Source of the DNA: Rivibacter subsaxonicus
GTDB lineage: Bacteria; Pseudomonadota; Gammaproteobacteria; Burkholderiales; Burkholderiaceae_C
Direction: 5' to 3'
Assembly: GCF_004217215.1 (NCBI RefSeq)
Contig: NZ_SHKP01000005.1
Span: 795,863-859,862, forward strand
Length of the DNA stretch: 64,000 nt
Under the pieces are notes generated by a model. The model saw only the letters and a list, made by a program, of their open reading frames with translations, was not told where the DNA came from and did not search any database. The translations under genes were made by a program, and so were the position numbers. Shown here one piece after another: positions 18,851 through 27,691 of this stretch (its first letter is position 1; each line of letters starts with the position of its first letter).

Positions 18851-19762
18851 TCAGGCGGCGTTCTGCCAGAAGGCCGGATCGCCGTAGCTGTGCTTGAGAA
18901 AATCGATCCATAGCCGCACCCGCAGCGGCAGGTGGCGCCGCTGCGGAAAGACCGCGTAGATCCCGTTGGGCGGCGCGGCGAAGTCGTCGAGCAGCCGCAC
19001 CAGGCGGCCGTCGGCGACCTCGCCTTCGACTTCCCAGGTGCTGCGCCAGGCAATGCCGTGGCCGGCCAGGCACCAGTCGTGCAGCACCTGGCCGTCGGAG
19101 CAGTCCATGCGGCCGCTCGGCTTGAGATGCTGCAACTCGCCGTCGACGCTGAAGGCCCAGCCGCGGGTCTGGCTGGCGTCGGAACTCAGGGTCAGGCACT
19201 GGTGGCGCGCGAGTTCGGCCGGGTGGGCCGGTGTGCCATGGCGCTTGAGATAGCCGGGTGTAGCCACGCAGAGCCGGCGGTTGTCGGCCAGGCGCACGCT
19301 CACGAGACTCGAGTCGGGCAGGTCGCCGACCCGCACCGCGCAGTCGAAACCCTCGTGGACGATGTCGACCACCCGATCGCTCAGGTTCAGCGAGACCGAG
19401 ACTTCGGCGTGCAGTTCGGCGAACTTCGGCACCAGCGGCGCCACGTGGCGCCGACCGAAGCCGGCCGGCGCGGTGATCCGCAGGTGGCCGCTGGCCTTGA
19501 CGCCGCCGGCGCTGACGCTGGCCTCGGCGTTGGCCAAGTCGGCCAGCAGGCGCTGGCAGTCCTCGAGATAGGCGCTGCCCTCGTGGGTGAGCGTGATGCG
19601 GCGCGTGGTGCGCACCAGCAACTTGACGCCCAGGCGCTCCTCGAGCCCGTCGATGCGGCGGCCGATCACCGCCGGCGCGACGCCTTCGGCGTTGGCGGCG
19701 GCCGTCAGGCTGCCCTTGAGGGAGACCGATACGAACGATTCGATTTGCTTGAGCCGATCCAT
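18851..19762 (-). CDS. LysR-family transcriptional regulator
   Basis: 303 aa. The N-terminal winged helix-turn-helix (MDRLKQIESFVSVSLKGSLT to DGLEERLGVKLLVRTTRRI) is followed by a type 2 periplasmic-binding-fold effector domain (from about residue 90), including VRVGDLPDSSLVSVRLADN. It belongs to the subgroup often adjacent to oxidoreductase or catabolic genes. It is divergent from the haloacid dehalogenase gene across 137 bp, the usual place for a LysR binding site, so it may control dehalogenase and malate synthase G. It is convergent with the PsiF-like gene; the hairpin GCCTGA-ACCT-TCAGGC covers its last codons. Confidence 0.92.
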   Translation of the reverse strand: MDRLKQIESFVSVSLKGSLTAAANAEGVAPAVIGRRIDGLEERLGVKLLVRTTRRITLTHEGSAYLEDCQRLLADLANAEASVSAGGVKASGHLRITAPAGFGRRHVAPLVPKFAELHAEVSVSLNLSDRVVDIVHEGFDCAVRVGDLPDSSLVSVRLADNRRLCVATPGYLKRHGTPAHPAELARHQCLTLSSDASQTRGWAFSVDGELQHLKPSGRMDCSDGQVLHDWCLAGHGIAWRSTWEVEGEVADGRLVRLLDDFAAPPNGIYAVFPQRRHLPLRVRLWIDFLKHSYGDPAFWQNAA

Positions 19763-19899
19763 TTTGAAAGATTACCCGCAGTTTGGTCAGCAATCAATGG
19801 ACGGCGGACTCGTGTGGGCGGTATTCGCTCTGCGAAGCGCATTGAAGCTCGCAATTTCTGGTTGTTTATGTGGCGTGGATCGCCCAGTACATTGAGGCG

Positions 19900-20571
19900 A
19901 TGCTGCCGCGTGCCGTTCTCTTCGACGCCTACGGAACCTTGTTCGACGTCTACAGCGTCGGGCTGCTGGCCGAGCAGCTCTATCCGGGCCATGGCGAGCG
20001 GCTGGCACAGCTCTGGCGCGACAAGCAGATCGAGTACACCCGCCTGGTGTCGATGAGCGGCCGCTACCGGCCGTTCTGGGAGCTGACCCGCGCCGGCCTG
20101 CGCTTTGCCGCGCGCCGCCTCGGCCTCGAATTGCCGCTGGAGGCCGAGGACCGGCTGATGAACCAGTACCGCCACCTGAGCGCCTTTCCCGAGAACCGCG
20201 CGGTGCTGGCCGAACTGCGGGCGCGCGACGTGCGCGCCGGCATCCTCAGCAACGGCGACCCCGAGATGCTGGCCGTGGCCGTCAAGAGCGCCGGCCTCAC
20301 CGAACTGCTCGACCCGGTGCTGAGCGTGCACGCCACCCGCCGCTACAAGACCGACCCGGCGGCCTACGCACTCGGCCCGGCCGCGCTCGGGCTCGACCCG
20401 CGCCAGATCCTCTTCGTATCGAGCAACGGCTGGGACGCCATCGGCGCCACCTGGTACGGCTACACCACGCTGTGGGTCAACCGTGGCAACCTGCCGCTCG
20501 AGGAACTCGAGGTCACGCCCACCCGTATCGGCAGCAGCCTGCGCGACGTGCTCGATTTCTTTCCCACCTGA
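19900..20571 (+). CDS. Haloacid dehalogenase, type II (L-2-haloacid dehalogenase-like)
   Basis: 223-aa HAD-superfamily hydrolase. All residues known for L-2-haloacid dehalogenase L-DEX are present with a constant offset of one: nucleophile Asp9 (LFDAYGTLFD), Thr13, Arg40, Ser117 (ILSNGDP), Lys150 (YKTDP), Tyr156, Ser174, Asn176 and Asp179 (SSNGWDAIGA). The expected reaction is hydrolysis of 2-halo acids, for example chloroacetate to glycolate. ATG 19900 (MLPRAVLFD) is preferred. Malate synthase G follows after 27 bp, and a LysR gene is divergent. Substrate range cannot be read from sequence, and some relatives have other HAD activities. Confidence 0.88.
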   Translation: MLPRAVLFDAYGTLFDVYSVGLLAEQLYPGHGERLAQLWRDKQIEYTRLVSMSGRYRPFWELTRAGLRFAARRLGLELPLEAEDRLMNQYRHLSAFPENRAVLAELRARDVRAGILSNGDPEMLAVAVKSAGLTELLDPVLSVHATRRYKTDPAAYALGPAALGLDPRQILFVSSNGWDAIGATWYGYTTLWVNRGNLPLEELEVTPTRIGSSLRDVLDFFPT

Positions 20572-20598
20572 ATCCGAAACCCTCCTACGGTTAGCACC

Positions 20599-22803
20599 AT
20601 GAGCCAACGTATCGCCTGCCACCGACTCCAGGTCGACGCCGAACTGCACCGCTTCATCGAACAGCGCGTGCTGCCCGGCACCGGCGTCACGCCGGTCGCC
20701 TTCTGGGCCGGCTTCGATGCCATCGCGCACGAGTTGGCGCCGAAGAACGCCGCGCTGCTGGCCGAGCGCGACCGGCTGCAGCTCGAGCTCGATGCCTGGC
20801 ATCGCGCCCACCCGGGGCCGATCGCCGACATGCCGGCCTATCGCGCCTTCCTGGAGCGCATCGGCTACCTGGTCCCGCCGCCGGCCGGCGTGCGCGCAAC
20901 AACCGCCAATGTCGACGCCGAGCTGGCCCTGCAAGCCGGCCCGCAGCTGGTGGTGCCAGTGCTCAACGCGCGCTACGCGCTCAACGCCGCCAACGCGCGC
21001 TGGGGCTCGCTCTACGACGCGCTCTACGGCACCGATGTGATCAAAGAGACCGACGGTGCCGAGAAGGGCAGCAAGGGCTACAACCCCGTGCGCGGCGCCA
21101 GGGTGATCGACTTCGCGCGCGGCGTGCTCGACCAGGCCGCGCCGCTGGCCGGTGGCGCTTCGCACCGCGACGCCACAGGCTATCGCGTCGAAGGCGGCAA
21201 ACTGGCGGTTGCGCTGAACGGCGGCGCCAGCGCCGGCCTCGCCGATCCCGCTGCATTTGCCGGCTACCAGGGCGAGGCCGCAGCGCCCTCGTCGGTGCTG
21301 CTGCGCCACCACGGCCTGCATCTCGACATCCGCATCGACCGCAACACGCCGATCGGCAAGGCCGACGCGGCCGGCGTCGCCGACGTGGTGCTCGAGGCGG
21401 CGCTGTCGACCATCCTCGATCTCGAGGACTCGGTCGCGGTGGTCGACGCGCAGGACAAGGTGCTGGCCTACGGCAACTGGCTCGGCATCCTGCAGGGCAC
21501 GCTGACCGAGGAGGTCGTCAAGGGCGGCAAGAGCTTCACCCGCGGCCTCAGCCCCGACCGCGCCTACACGGCGCCCGACGGCTCGGCGCTGAAGCTCCAT
21601 GGCCGCTCGCTGATGTTCGTGCGCAATGTCGGCCACCTGATGACGAACCCGGCGATCCTGCTCGAGGGCGGAAGCGAGATCCCCGAAGGAATCCTCGACG
21701 CGGTGATCACGGTGACGATCGCGCTGCACGACCTGCAGGGCAAGGGCGCTGGCGGCATTCGCAACTCGCGCACCGGCAGCGTCTACATCGTCAAGCCCAA
21801 GATGCACGGGCCGGCCGAGGTCGCATTCGCGAGCGAGCTCTTCGGCCGCGTCGAGGCCTTGCTGGGCCTGGCGCCCAACACCGTCAAGCTCGGCATCATG
21901 GACGAGGAGCGCCGCACCAGCGTCAACCTGCAGGCCTGCATCGCCGCGGCGGCGGCGCGGGTGGCCTTCATCAACACCGGCTTCCTCGACCGCACCGGCG
22001 ACGAGATGCATACCGCGATGCACGCCGGGCCGATGATCCGCAAGGGCGACATGAAGAGCAGCGCCTGGATCCAGGCCTACGAGCGCAGCAACGTGCTGGT
22101 GGGACTTTCCTGCGGCCTGCGCGGCCGGGCCCAGATCGGCAAGGGCATGTGGGCAATGCCCGATCTGATGGCGGCGATGCTCGAGCAGAAGATCGGGCAC
22201 CCGAAGGCCGGCGCCAACACCGCTTGGGTGCCGAGCCCGACCGCGGCGACGCTGCATGCGCTGCACTACCACCAGGTCGATGTCGCCGCCGTGCAGCAGG
22301 AGCTGGAGAAGGTCGACGCCGGGGCGCAGCGCGACGCGATCCTGGCCGACCTGCTGCGCGTGCCCGTCACCGCCGAGCCGAACTGGACTGCGGCACTGAA
22401 GCAGCAGGAGCTCGACAACAACGCGCAGGGCATCCTCGGCTACGTGGTGCGCTGGATCGACCAGGGCGTGGGCTGCTCCAAGGTGCCCGACATCCACAAC
22501 ATCGGCCTGATGGAAGACCGTGCCACGCTGCGCATCAGCAGCCAGCACATCGCCAACTGGTTGCTGCACGGCGTGGTCAGCGCGGCGCAGGTCAACGAGA
22601 CGCTGCAGCGCATGGGCGCGGTGGTCGATGGCCAGAACGCCGGCGACCCGCTCTACCAGCCGATGGCCGGGCGGTGGGATACGAGCTATGCCTACCGCGC
22701 CGCGCACGACCTGGTGTTCAAGGGCCTCGAGCAGCCCAGCGGCTACACCGAGCCGCTGTTGCATGGCTGGCGGCTGAAGGTGAAGGCGGCGGCTCGGTCC
22801 TGA
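20599..22803 (+). CDS. glcB: Malate synthase G
   Basis: 734-aa monomeric malate synthase that condenses glyoxylate with acetyl-CoA to malate. Family blocks seen: [18 protein letters not shown], the long TIM-barrel segment with [49 protein letters not shown] and TNAQ-like [12 protein letters not shown] near the C-terminus. Length and domain order fit isoform G (glycolate-linked) and not isoform A. It lies 27 bp downstream of the haloacid dehalogenase, so both are probably one transcript that funnels C2 acids into the TCA cycle. Confidence 0.96.
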   Translation: MSQRIACHRLQVDAELHRFIEQRVLPGTGVTPVAFWAGFDAIAHELAPKNAALLAERDRLQLELDAWHRAHPGPIADMPAYRAFLERIGYLVPPPAGVRATTANVDAELALQAGPQLVVPVLNARYALNAANARWGSLYDALYGTDVIKETDGAEKGSKGYNPVRGARVIDFARGVLDQAAPLAGGASHRDATGYRVEGGKLAVALNGGASAGLADPAAFAGYQGEAAAPSSVLLRHHGLHLDIRIDRNTPIGKADAAGVADVVLEAALSTILDLEDSVAVVDAQDKVLAYGNWLGILQGTLTEEVVKGGKSFTRGLSPDRAYTAPDGSALKLHGRSLMFVRNVGHLMTNPAILLEGGSEIPEGILDAVITVTIALHDLQGKGAGGIRNSRTGSVYIVKPKMHGPAEVAFASELFGRVEALLGLAPNTVKLGIMDEERRTSVNLQACIAAAAARVAFINTGFLDRTGDEMHTAMHAGPMIRKGDMKSSAWIQAYERSNVLVGLSCGLRGRAQIGKGMWAMPDLMAAMLEQKIGHPKAGANTAWVPSPTAATLHALHYHQVDVAAVQQELEKVDAGAQRDAILADLLRVPVTAEPNWTAALKQQELDNNAQGILGYVVRWIDQGVGCSKVPDIHNIGLMEDRATLRISSQHIANWLLHGVVSAAQVNETLQRMGAVVDGQNAGDPLYQPMAGRWDTSYAYRAAHDLVFKGLEQPSGYTEPLLHGWRLKVKAAARS

Positions 22804-22893
22804 GGCCGCAGTTCATGCACCCGATTCCACGCTTCGTCGGCTGATTAGACGCGCGCCTCGCCGCGACGGCCGTGGCGTGGCTACAGTGCGGCC

Positions 22894-22943
22894 CGGCGCC
22901 TTTGGCGCCGTCGTCAACGTTGACGCGGGCCGATCGGCCCGCG
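22894..22943. repeat. Three consecutive palindromes between glcB and the M13 peptidase gene
   Basis: CGGCGCC-TTT-GGCGCCG (22894-22910) is followed by GTCAACGTTGAC (22913-22924) and the perfect 20-bp palindrome CGCGGGCCGATCGGCCCGCG (22924-22943). The first could end glcB transcription, although no T-run follows. The other two have the form of protein-binding sites or cruciforms. Confidence 0.6.
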
Positions 22944-23022
22944 CCTTCCCACTCCCCTCCGACCTCGCCTGCGTGATCCGCGGCGGATGTCGGAGAACCG
23001 CGCTGCGCAGGAGATGTTCGTC

Positions 23023-25077
23023 GTGAGATCACTGTCCCTCTCGTCCCTGGCGATCGCTGCCGCCCTCGCACTCGGCGCGGCCCTGCCGGCCCAGGCCCAG
23101 AACAAGCCGAGCGCGCTGGCCCCGGCCTCCGGCATCGAACGCGGCGCGATCGACCCGGCCGTGCGCGCCCAGGACGACCTGTTCCGCCATGTCAACGGCA
23201 CCTGGCTCAAGAACGAGCCGATCCCGGCCGACCGCGCCACGACCGGCGCCTTCGACCAGATCTACGAGAACACCCAGCTCAAGCTGCGCGCGCTGATCGA
23301 CGAGGCCGCGGCCAACCCGAAGAACGCCGACGCGCGCAAGCTCGGCGATCTCTACGCCAGCTTCATGGACGAGGCGCGGCTCGAGACGCTCGGCGTCAAG
23401 CCGCTGGCCGCGGAACTGGCGGCGATCGATGCGGTGCGCTCGCGCGACGAACTGCCGGCGCTGATGGCGCGCATGGCGCGTCTGGGCGTCAGCGCCCCGC
23501 TCGACATGAACATCCACCAGGACGCCAAGGACGCCACCGTCTATGTGGCCGACCTGGCCCAGGGCGGCCTCGGCCTGCCCGACCGCGACTACTACCTGCA
23601 GGCCGACGACGCGCGCTTCGCCGAGGTGCGCGCCAGGTACGAGGCCTACCTGAGCAAGATCGCGACGCTGGCGGGCGTGCCGGCCGAGCGTGCCGCGGCC
23701 GATGCCAGGGCGGTGCTCGCGCTCGAGACCGCGCTGGCCAAGGCGCAGTGGAGCCGGGTCGAGAACCGCGATCCGGTCAAGACCTACAACCGGGTCGAAC
23801 TCAAGGGCTTGCCGACCCTCACGCGCGCCATCGACTGGAACGCGTACCTCCAGGCCGCCGGCCTCGCCGGCAAGGCGAAGTACCTGATCGTCAGCCAGCC
23901 AAGCTACGTCACCGGTCTCGGCCAACAGATCGAGGGCGCGCCGCTCGAGTCGTGGAAGGCCTATTGCCGCACGCGGCTGCTGAGCGCCTACGCGCCCTAC
24001 CTGGGCCGCGACTTGGTCGACGCCCGCTTCGCCTTCGTCGGCACCACGCTGCAAGGCACGCCCGAACTGGCGCCGCGCTGGAAGCGTGGCGTCACGCTGG
24101 TCGATGGCTCGGTCGGCGAACTGCTCGGCAAGCTCTACGTGGATCGCCATTTCCCGCCCGGTCACCAGGCCAGGATGGAGGCGCTGGTTGCCAACCTGAT
24201 GGAGGCCTATCGCCAGAGCATCGACACGCTCGACTGGATGAGCCCGGCCACCAAGAAGGAAGCCAAGGCCAAGCTCGCCAAGTTCACGCCCAAGATCGGC
24301 TACCCCAAGCAGTGGCGCGACTACTCGGCGCTGGTCATCAAGCGCGACGACCTGGCCGGCAACGTGATGCGTGCCAACGGCTTCGAGTTCGAGCGCAACC
24401 TGGCCAAGCTCGGCAAGCCGGTCGACCGCGGCGAGTGGTTCATGACGCCGCAGACCATCAACGCCTACTACAACCCCGAGCTCAACGAGATCGTGTTCCC
24501 GGCCGCGATCCTGCAGCCGCCGTTCTTCGACGCGACGGCCGACGACGCGATGAACTACGGCGCCATCGGCGCCATCATCGGCCACGAGATCAGCCACGGC
24601 TTCGACGACCAGGGCAGCCAGTACGACGGCGAGGGCAACCTGCGCGACTGGTGGACCAAGGAAGACCGCGAGCGCTTCGCCAAGAAGACCCAGGCGCTGG
24701 TGGCGCAGTACAACGCCTACAGCCCGGTCAAGGGCTACCACGTCAACGGCGAGCTGACGCTGGGCGAGAACATCGCCGACGTCTCGGGCCTGGCGATCGC
24801 GCACAAGGCCTACCGTCTGTCGCTGGCAGGCAAGGACGCGCCGGTGATCGAGGGGATGTCGGGCGACGTGCGCTTCTTCTACGGCTACGCGCAGGCCTGG
24901 CGCGGCAAGTCGCGCGAGGCGGCGCTGGTGCAGCAGCTCAAGAGCGACCCGCACTCGCCCGAGGAATTCCGCGCCAACGGCGGTGCCAAGAACCAGGACA
25001 GCTTCTTCGACACCTTCGCCGTCAAGCCCGGTGATGGCCTGTGGCTGGCGCCGGCCGAGCGTGTGAAGATCTGGTGA
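23023..25077 (+). CDS. M13-family zinc metallopeptidase (PepO/neprilysin-like), secreted
   Basis: 684 aa. A signal peptide (about 26 residues, ending PAQAQ) is followed by a neprilysin-type peptidase. Zinc site HEISH ([12 protein letters not shown]), the second-site motif ENIADVSGL, the substrate-binding [15 protein letters not shown] and the C-terminal [11 protein letters not shown] are all present. It should be a periplasmic oligopeptidase. GTG 23023 is chosen because AGGAG lies 9 bases before it and it gives the cleanest signal peptide; in-frame ATGs at 23014 and 22987 are alternatives. Its stop overlaps the ATG of the next frame (TGATG). Confidence 0.93.
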   Translation: MRSLSLSSLAIAAALALGAALPAQAQNKPSALAPASGIERGAIDPAVRAQDDLFRHVNGTWLKNEPIPADRATTGAFDQIYENTQLKLRALIDEAAANPKNADARKLGDLYASFMDEARLETLGVKPLAAELAAIDAVRSRDELPALMARMARLGVSAPLDMNIHQDAKDATVYVADLAQGGLGLPDRDYYLQADDARFAEVRARYEAYLSKIATLAGVPAERAAADARAVLALETALAKAQWSRVENRDPVKTYNRVELKGLPTLTRAIDWNAYLQAAGLAGKAKYLIVSQPSYVTGLGQQIEGAPLESWKAYCRTRLLSAYAPYLGRDLVDARFAFVGTTLQGTPELAPRWKRGVTLVDGSVGELLGKLYVDRHFPPGHQARMEALVANLMEAYRQSIDTLDWMSPATKKEAKAKLAKFTPKIGYPKQWRDYSALVIKRDDLAGNVMRANGFEFERNLAKLGKPVDRGEWFMTPQTINAYYNPELNEIVFPAAILQPPFFDATADDAMNYGAIGAIIGHEISHGFDDQGSQYDGEGNLRDWWTKEDRERFAKKTQALVAQYNAYSPVKGYHVNGELTLGENIADVSGLAIAHKAYRLSLAGKDAPVIEGMSGDVRFFYGYAQAWRGKSREAALVQQLKSDPHSPEEFRANGGAKNQDSFFDTFAVKPGDGLWLAPAERVKIW

Positions 25078-25643
25078 TGCCGCGACCGACCGTGACGCCC
25101 CCAGGGCCGGGCTGTGCCCGGCCCGCCCCCCGAGGGCGTCAGGGAAACTTGGGGCGGTCCGGCGTTTCCCTGGGCGGCTTCACGCTCATCGAACTGATGG
25201 TCGTCGTGGCCGCCATCGCGATCCTGGCGCTGTTCGCGGTGCCGAGCTTCCAGGACCGCATCGTGCGGGCCCAGATCGTCGAGGCGATGCCGCTGGCCGA
25301 TATCGCCAAGCGGCCGGTTGCCGCGGCCTGGGCCGCCAGCGCGCCGCTGCCGGCCGACAACGCCGAGGCCGGGCTACCGCCGCCCGAGAAGATCGTCAGC
25401 AACTACGTGCGCGCGGTGACAGTCGAGAACGGCGCGATCCACGTCGCCTTCGGCAACCAGGCCAACGGTGCGCTGAAGGGTCGCGTGCTGAGCCTGCGCC
25501 CGGCGGTGGTCGAGGATGCGCAGGTGGTGCCGGTGAGCTGGCTCTGTGGCCACGCGCCGGTGCCCGAGAAGATGACGGCCCGCGGCGCGGACCGCACCGA
25601 CATCCCGCCGAACTTCCTGCCGCTGAACTGCCGCGGCCGCTGA
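25077..25643 (+). CDS. Type IV prepilin-like protein with N-terminal methylation motif
   Basis: 188 aa from ATG 25077. The core is a prepilin peptidase site ([20 protein letters not shown]) followed by the hydrophobic helix and a small globular domain with two Cys (WLCGHAP, LNCRGR) that probably form the C-terminal disulfide loop of a pilin. From ATG 25077 the leader would be 34 residues, far longer than usual, and is encoded by dispersed repeat copy B. TTG 25149 would give a normal 10-residue leader ([10 protein letters not shown]), with AGGGA just upstream. No pilus genes are near, so it may be a minor or orphan pilin. Confidence 0.75.
   Translation: MPRPTVTPPGPGCARPAPRGRQGNLGRSGVSLGGFTLIELMVVVAAIAILALFAVPSFQDRIVRAQIVEAMPLADIAKRPVAAAWAASAPLPADNAEAGLPPPEKIVSNYVRAVTVENGAIHVAFGNQANGALKGRVLSLRPAVVEDAQVVPVSWLCGHAPVPEKMTARGADRTDIPPNFLPLNCRGR
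25095..25164 (-). repeat. Dispersed repeat, copy B (inside the prepilin leader)
   Basis: Read on the minus strand it begins CGCCGGACCGCCCCAAG, followed by CCCTCGGGGGGC and later CCTGGGGGCGTC, matching copies A and C in order. It encodes most of the odd Pro/Arg/Gly-rich N-terminus of the prepilin frame. Confidence 0.6.
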
Positions 25644-25656
25644 AGCGGCCGGCCCC

Positions 25657-26265
25657 TCAGCCCGCGCTGCAGCGGGCCTTGTAGGTCTGCTCGGCGCGCT
25701 GCAGGTCGGCCTTCTCGCCCTCGTTCATGCCGGCCGCGCGCTGGCGCTTGCCGTGCAGGATGCGCAGCATCTCGTAGCACTGGTCGCGTTCGAGCGCGCT
25801 GCGATCCTGCGCCGCCTTCTGCGCCAGTTGCGCCGACTGGCGCGCGTCGCGCTGCAGACGCTGGTCGCGTGACCATTCCTCGCGAGCCTGCCGCTCGTCC
25901 TCGCTGCAGCGGCGCTGGTAGTCCCGGTGCAGGTCGGCCAGGGTGTCGGCGCGAACACCGCGTGCCGGCCCGGTGCGGATCGCCTCGCTCATCTGCTGGC
26001 ACTCGGCGCCGAGGTAGGGAAGGAAGTCCGATGCGCGCGCCGCCCGCGGCATGTAGGTCGATGACGACAGCGTCGGCGCCTGCTGCGGCGCACCGCCGAT
26101 CACGCCGAGCCGCCCGCGCGGAGCGCCTTCGCCGCAGGGGCGGTCCGAGAGGTAGGTGGACTGCCCCGATCCGCAGCGATAGACCGCCTGCGCCGCCGCC
26201 TCCAGGCCAGCCAGTCCGAGCGCGGCCGCAAGGATTGCGCGCGCCAAAGGGCTCCATGAATTCAT
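25657..26265 (-). CDS. Secreted hypothetical protein with DUF4124-like N-terminus
   Basis: 202 aa, not recognised as a named protein. A signal peptide (cleaved near AAAQ-AVYRC) is followed by a short Cys-bearing motif VYRCGSGQSTYLSDRPC that resembles DUF4124 proteins. The remainder is charged and probably helical, rich in Arg, Gln and Glu (about 105-200), with three more Cys (AECQQM, RRCSED, DQCYEM). Convergent with the prepilin gene and divergent from the reductase gene. Periplasmic location is likely; the function is unknown. Confidence 0.75.
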   Translation of the reverse strand: MNSWSPLARAILAAALGLAGLEAAAQAVYRCGSGQSTYLSDRPCGEGAPRGRLGVIGGAPQQAPTLSSSTYMPRAARASDFLPYLGAECQQMSEAIRTGPARGVRADTLADLHRDYQRRCSEDERQAREEWSRDQRLQRDARQSAQLAQKAAQDRSALERDQCYEMLRILHGKRQRAAGMNEGEKADLQRAEQTYKARCSAG

Positions 26266-26390
26266 CGCTCCGGCCTCCCGTCCGGCCCGACACTGTAGCT
26301 TTGGTGCAGGCCGTCACGGTTGCCCCCTTCAAGGGGATCGTCGTCGGTGGTGCGCGACGTCCATCGGCCGCACACCGCGTCGGCGCTGCC

Positions 26391-26396
26391 TAGAAT
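26391..26396 (+). promoter_or_regulatory. Probable -10 box of the reductase gene (near-leaderless)
   Basis: TAGAAT followed by eight bases and then the ATG at 26405. No ribosome site fits in between. Confidence 0.4.
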
Positions 26397-26404
26397 CCTT
26401 GCCG

Positions 26405-27655
26405 ATGAATGATGTTTCAGCCCCCGCGCCGAGCGTCCTGCCGGCGCGCTGCGACGTGCTTGTCGTCGGTGCCGGCCCGGCCGGCAGCGCCTGTGCCACC
26501 TTGCTCGCCCGCAGCGGGCTCGACGTGCTGCTGGTCGACCAGCATTCCTTCCCGCGCGACAAGGTCTGCGGCGACGGCCTGATCCCTGACGCCCATCGCG
26601 CCTTCGAGCGCCTGGGCGTGGCCGACGAGGTGCGCGCCGCGGCCCACCGCGTCGGCCATGTCGGCTGCATCGCGCCGCGCGGCGGCCGCATCGACGTGCC
26701 GGGCTCGCTCGCGGTGCTGCCGCGCAAGGAGCTCGACCACATCCTGTGCCGCAACGCGCAGCGCGCCGGCGCCCGCTTCCTGGCACCGGTGCGCTTCGAC
26801 GCGGTGCTGAAGGATGGGCTCGGCTGCGTGGCCGGTGCCCGTCTGCGTGCGCAGGCGGCGCTGTACGAGGTGCGGGCACGCTGGGTCGTGCTCGCCACCG
26901 GCGCGGTACCGCAGGCGATGCTTGCCGCCGAGTTGTGCGAGCGCCGCACCCCCAGTGGCGTGGCGCTGCGCGGCTACGTGAAGAACGAGGCGATGGTCGA
27001 CCGCATCACCGAGATGGAGGTCGTCTGGCACAAGCGCCTGAGCAAGGGCTATGGCTGGATCTTCCCGGCGCCGGGCGGGGTGTTCAACATCGGCGTCGGC
27101 CTGGCCCAGAGCCATGCCAAGGGCGTCGACGGCCGCAGCGCGATGCAGGACGTGAACCTGCGCCAGATGTTCGACACCTTCTGCGAGGTGCATGGCCATG
27201 CGCGCGAGCTGATGGCGGGCGGCGAGTGGGTCGGCGAACTCAAGGGGGCGCCGTTGCGCTGCTCGCTCGATGGCGCGCGCTACAGCCGGCCCGGCCTGCT
27301 GGCCACCGGCGAGGCGATCGGCAGCACCTACGCCTTCACCGGCGAGGGCATCGGCAAGGCGATGGAGACCGGCCTGCTGGCGGCCGAGGCGATCCTGGCC
27401 GAACCGCAGGACGAGGTCGCCGCGCGTGCGCACTACGCGGCCGCGCTGGCCACCCTCAAGCCCAAGTTCGATCTCTACGAGAAGGCCAACAAGGTCAACG
27501 ACCATCCTTGGCTGGCCGACCTGCTGATCTGGCGCGCGCGCCGCAACCCGCGCATCCTGCGCCGCATGGAAGGGGTGCTCGAGGAGAAGAACAACCCCGG
27601 CCACATGGTCACGCCCAAGGGCCTGCTGCGCCTGTTCATGCCGATCCGCGGCTGA
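26405..27655 (+). CDS. Geranylgeranyl reductase-family FAD-dependent oxidoreductase
   Basis: 416 aa. An N-terminal FAD-binding Rossmann fold (CDVLVVGAGPAGSACATLLA) is followed by the family motif FPRDKVCGDGL with its conserved Cys. The second FAD motif is present as a GxGEAIGxxxxFTGEGIGKAMETG-type block near residue 305. Relatives reduce isoprenoid double bonds (ChlP/BchP, archaeal lipid reductases) or act on quinone-like substrates. No photosynthesis genes are in the window, so a bacteriochlorophyll role is not supported. Start ATG 26405. Convergent with the metallopeptidase gene. Confidence 0.87.
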   Translation: MNDVSAPAPSVLPARCDVLVVGAGPAGSACATLLARSGLDVLLVDQHSFPRDKVCGDGLIPDAHRAFERLGVADEVRAAAHRVGHVGCIAPRGGRIDVPGSLAVLPRKELDHILCRNAQRAGARFLAPVRFDAVLKDGLGCVAGARLRAQAALYEVRARWVVLATGAVPQAMLAAELCERRTPSGVALRGYVKNEAMVDRITEMEVVWHKRLSKGYGWIFPAPGGVFNIGVGLAQSHAKGVDGRSAMQDVNLRQMFDTFCEVHGHARELMAGGEWVGELKGAPLRCSLDGARYSRPGLLATGEAIGSTYAFTGEGIGKAMETGLLAAEAILAEPQDEVAARAHYAAALATLKPKFDLYEKANKVNDHPWLADLLIWRARRNPRILRRMEGVLEEKNNPGHMVTPKGLLRLFMPIRG

Positions 27656-27691
27656 ATCCGGCCCGGCGCCGGCTCGCCGCCGCCGCTCGCT

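Noticed and set aside
26405..27655. A photosynthesis gene (bchP) from the geranylgeranyl reductase similarity
   Set aside because: No other photosynthesis gene is in the window, and the family is widespread in non-phototrophs.
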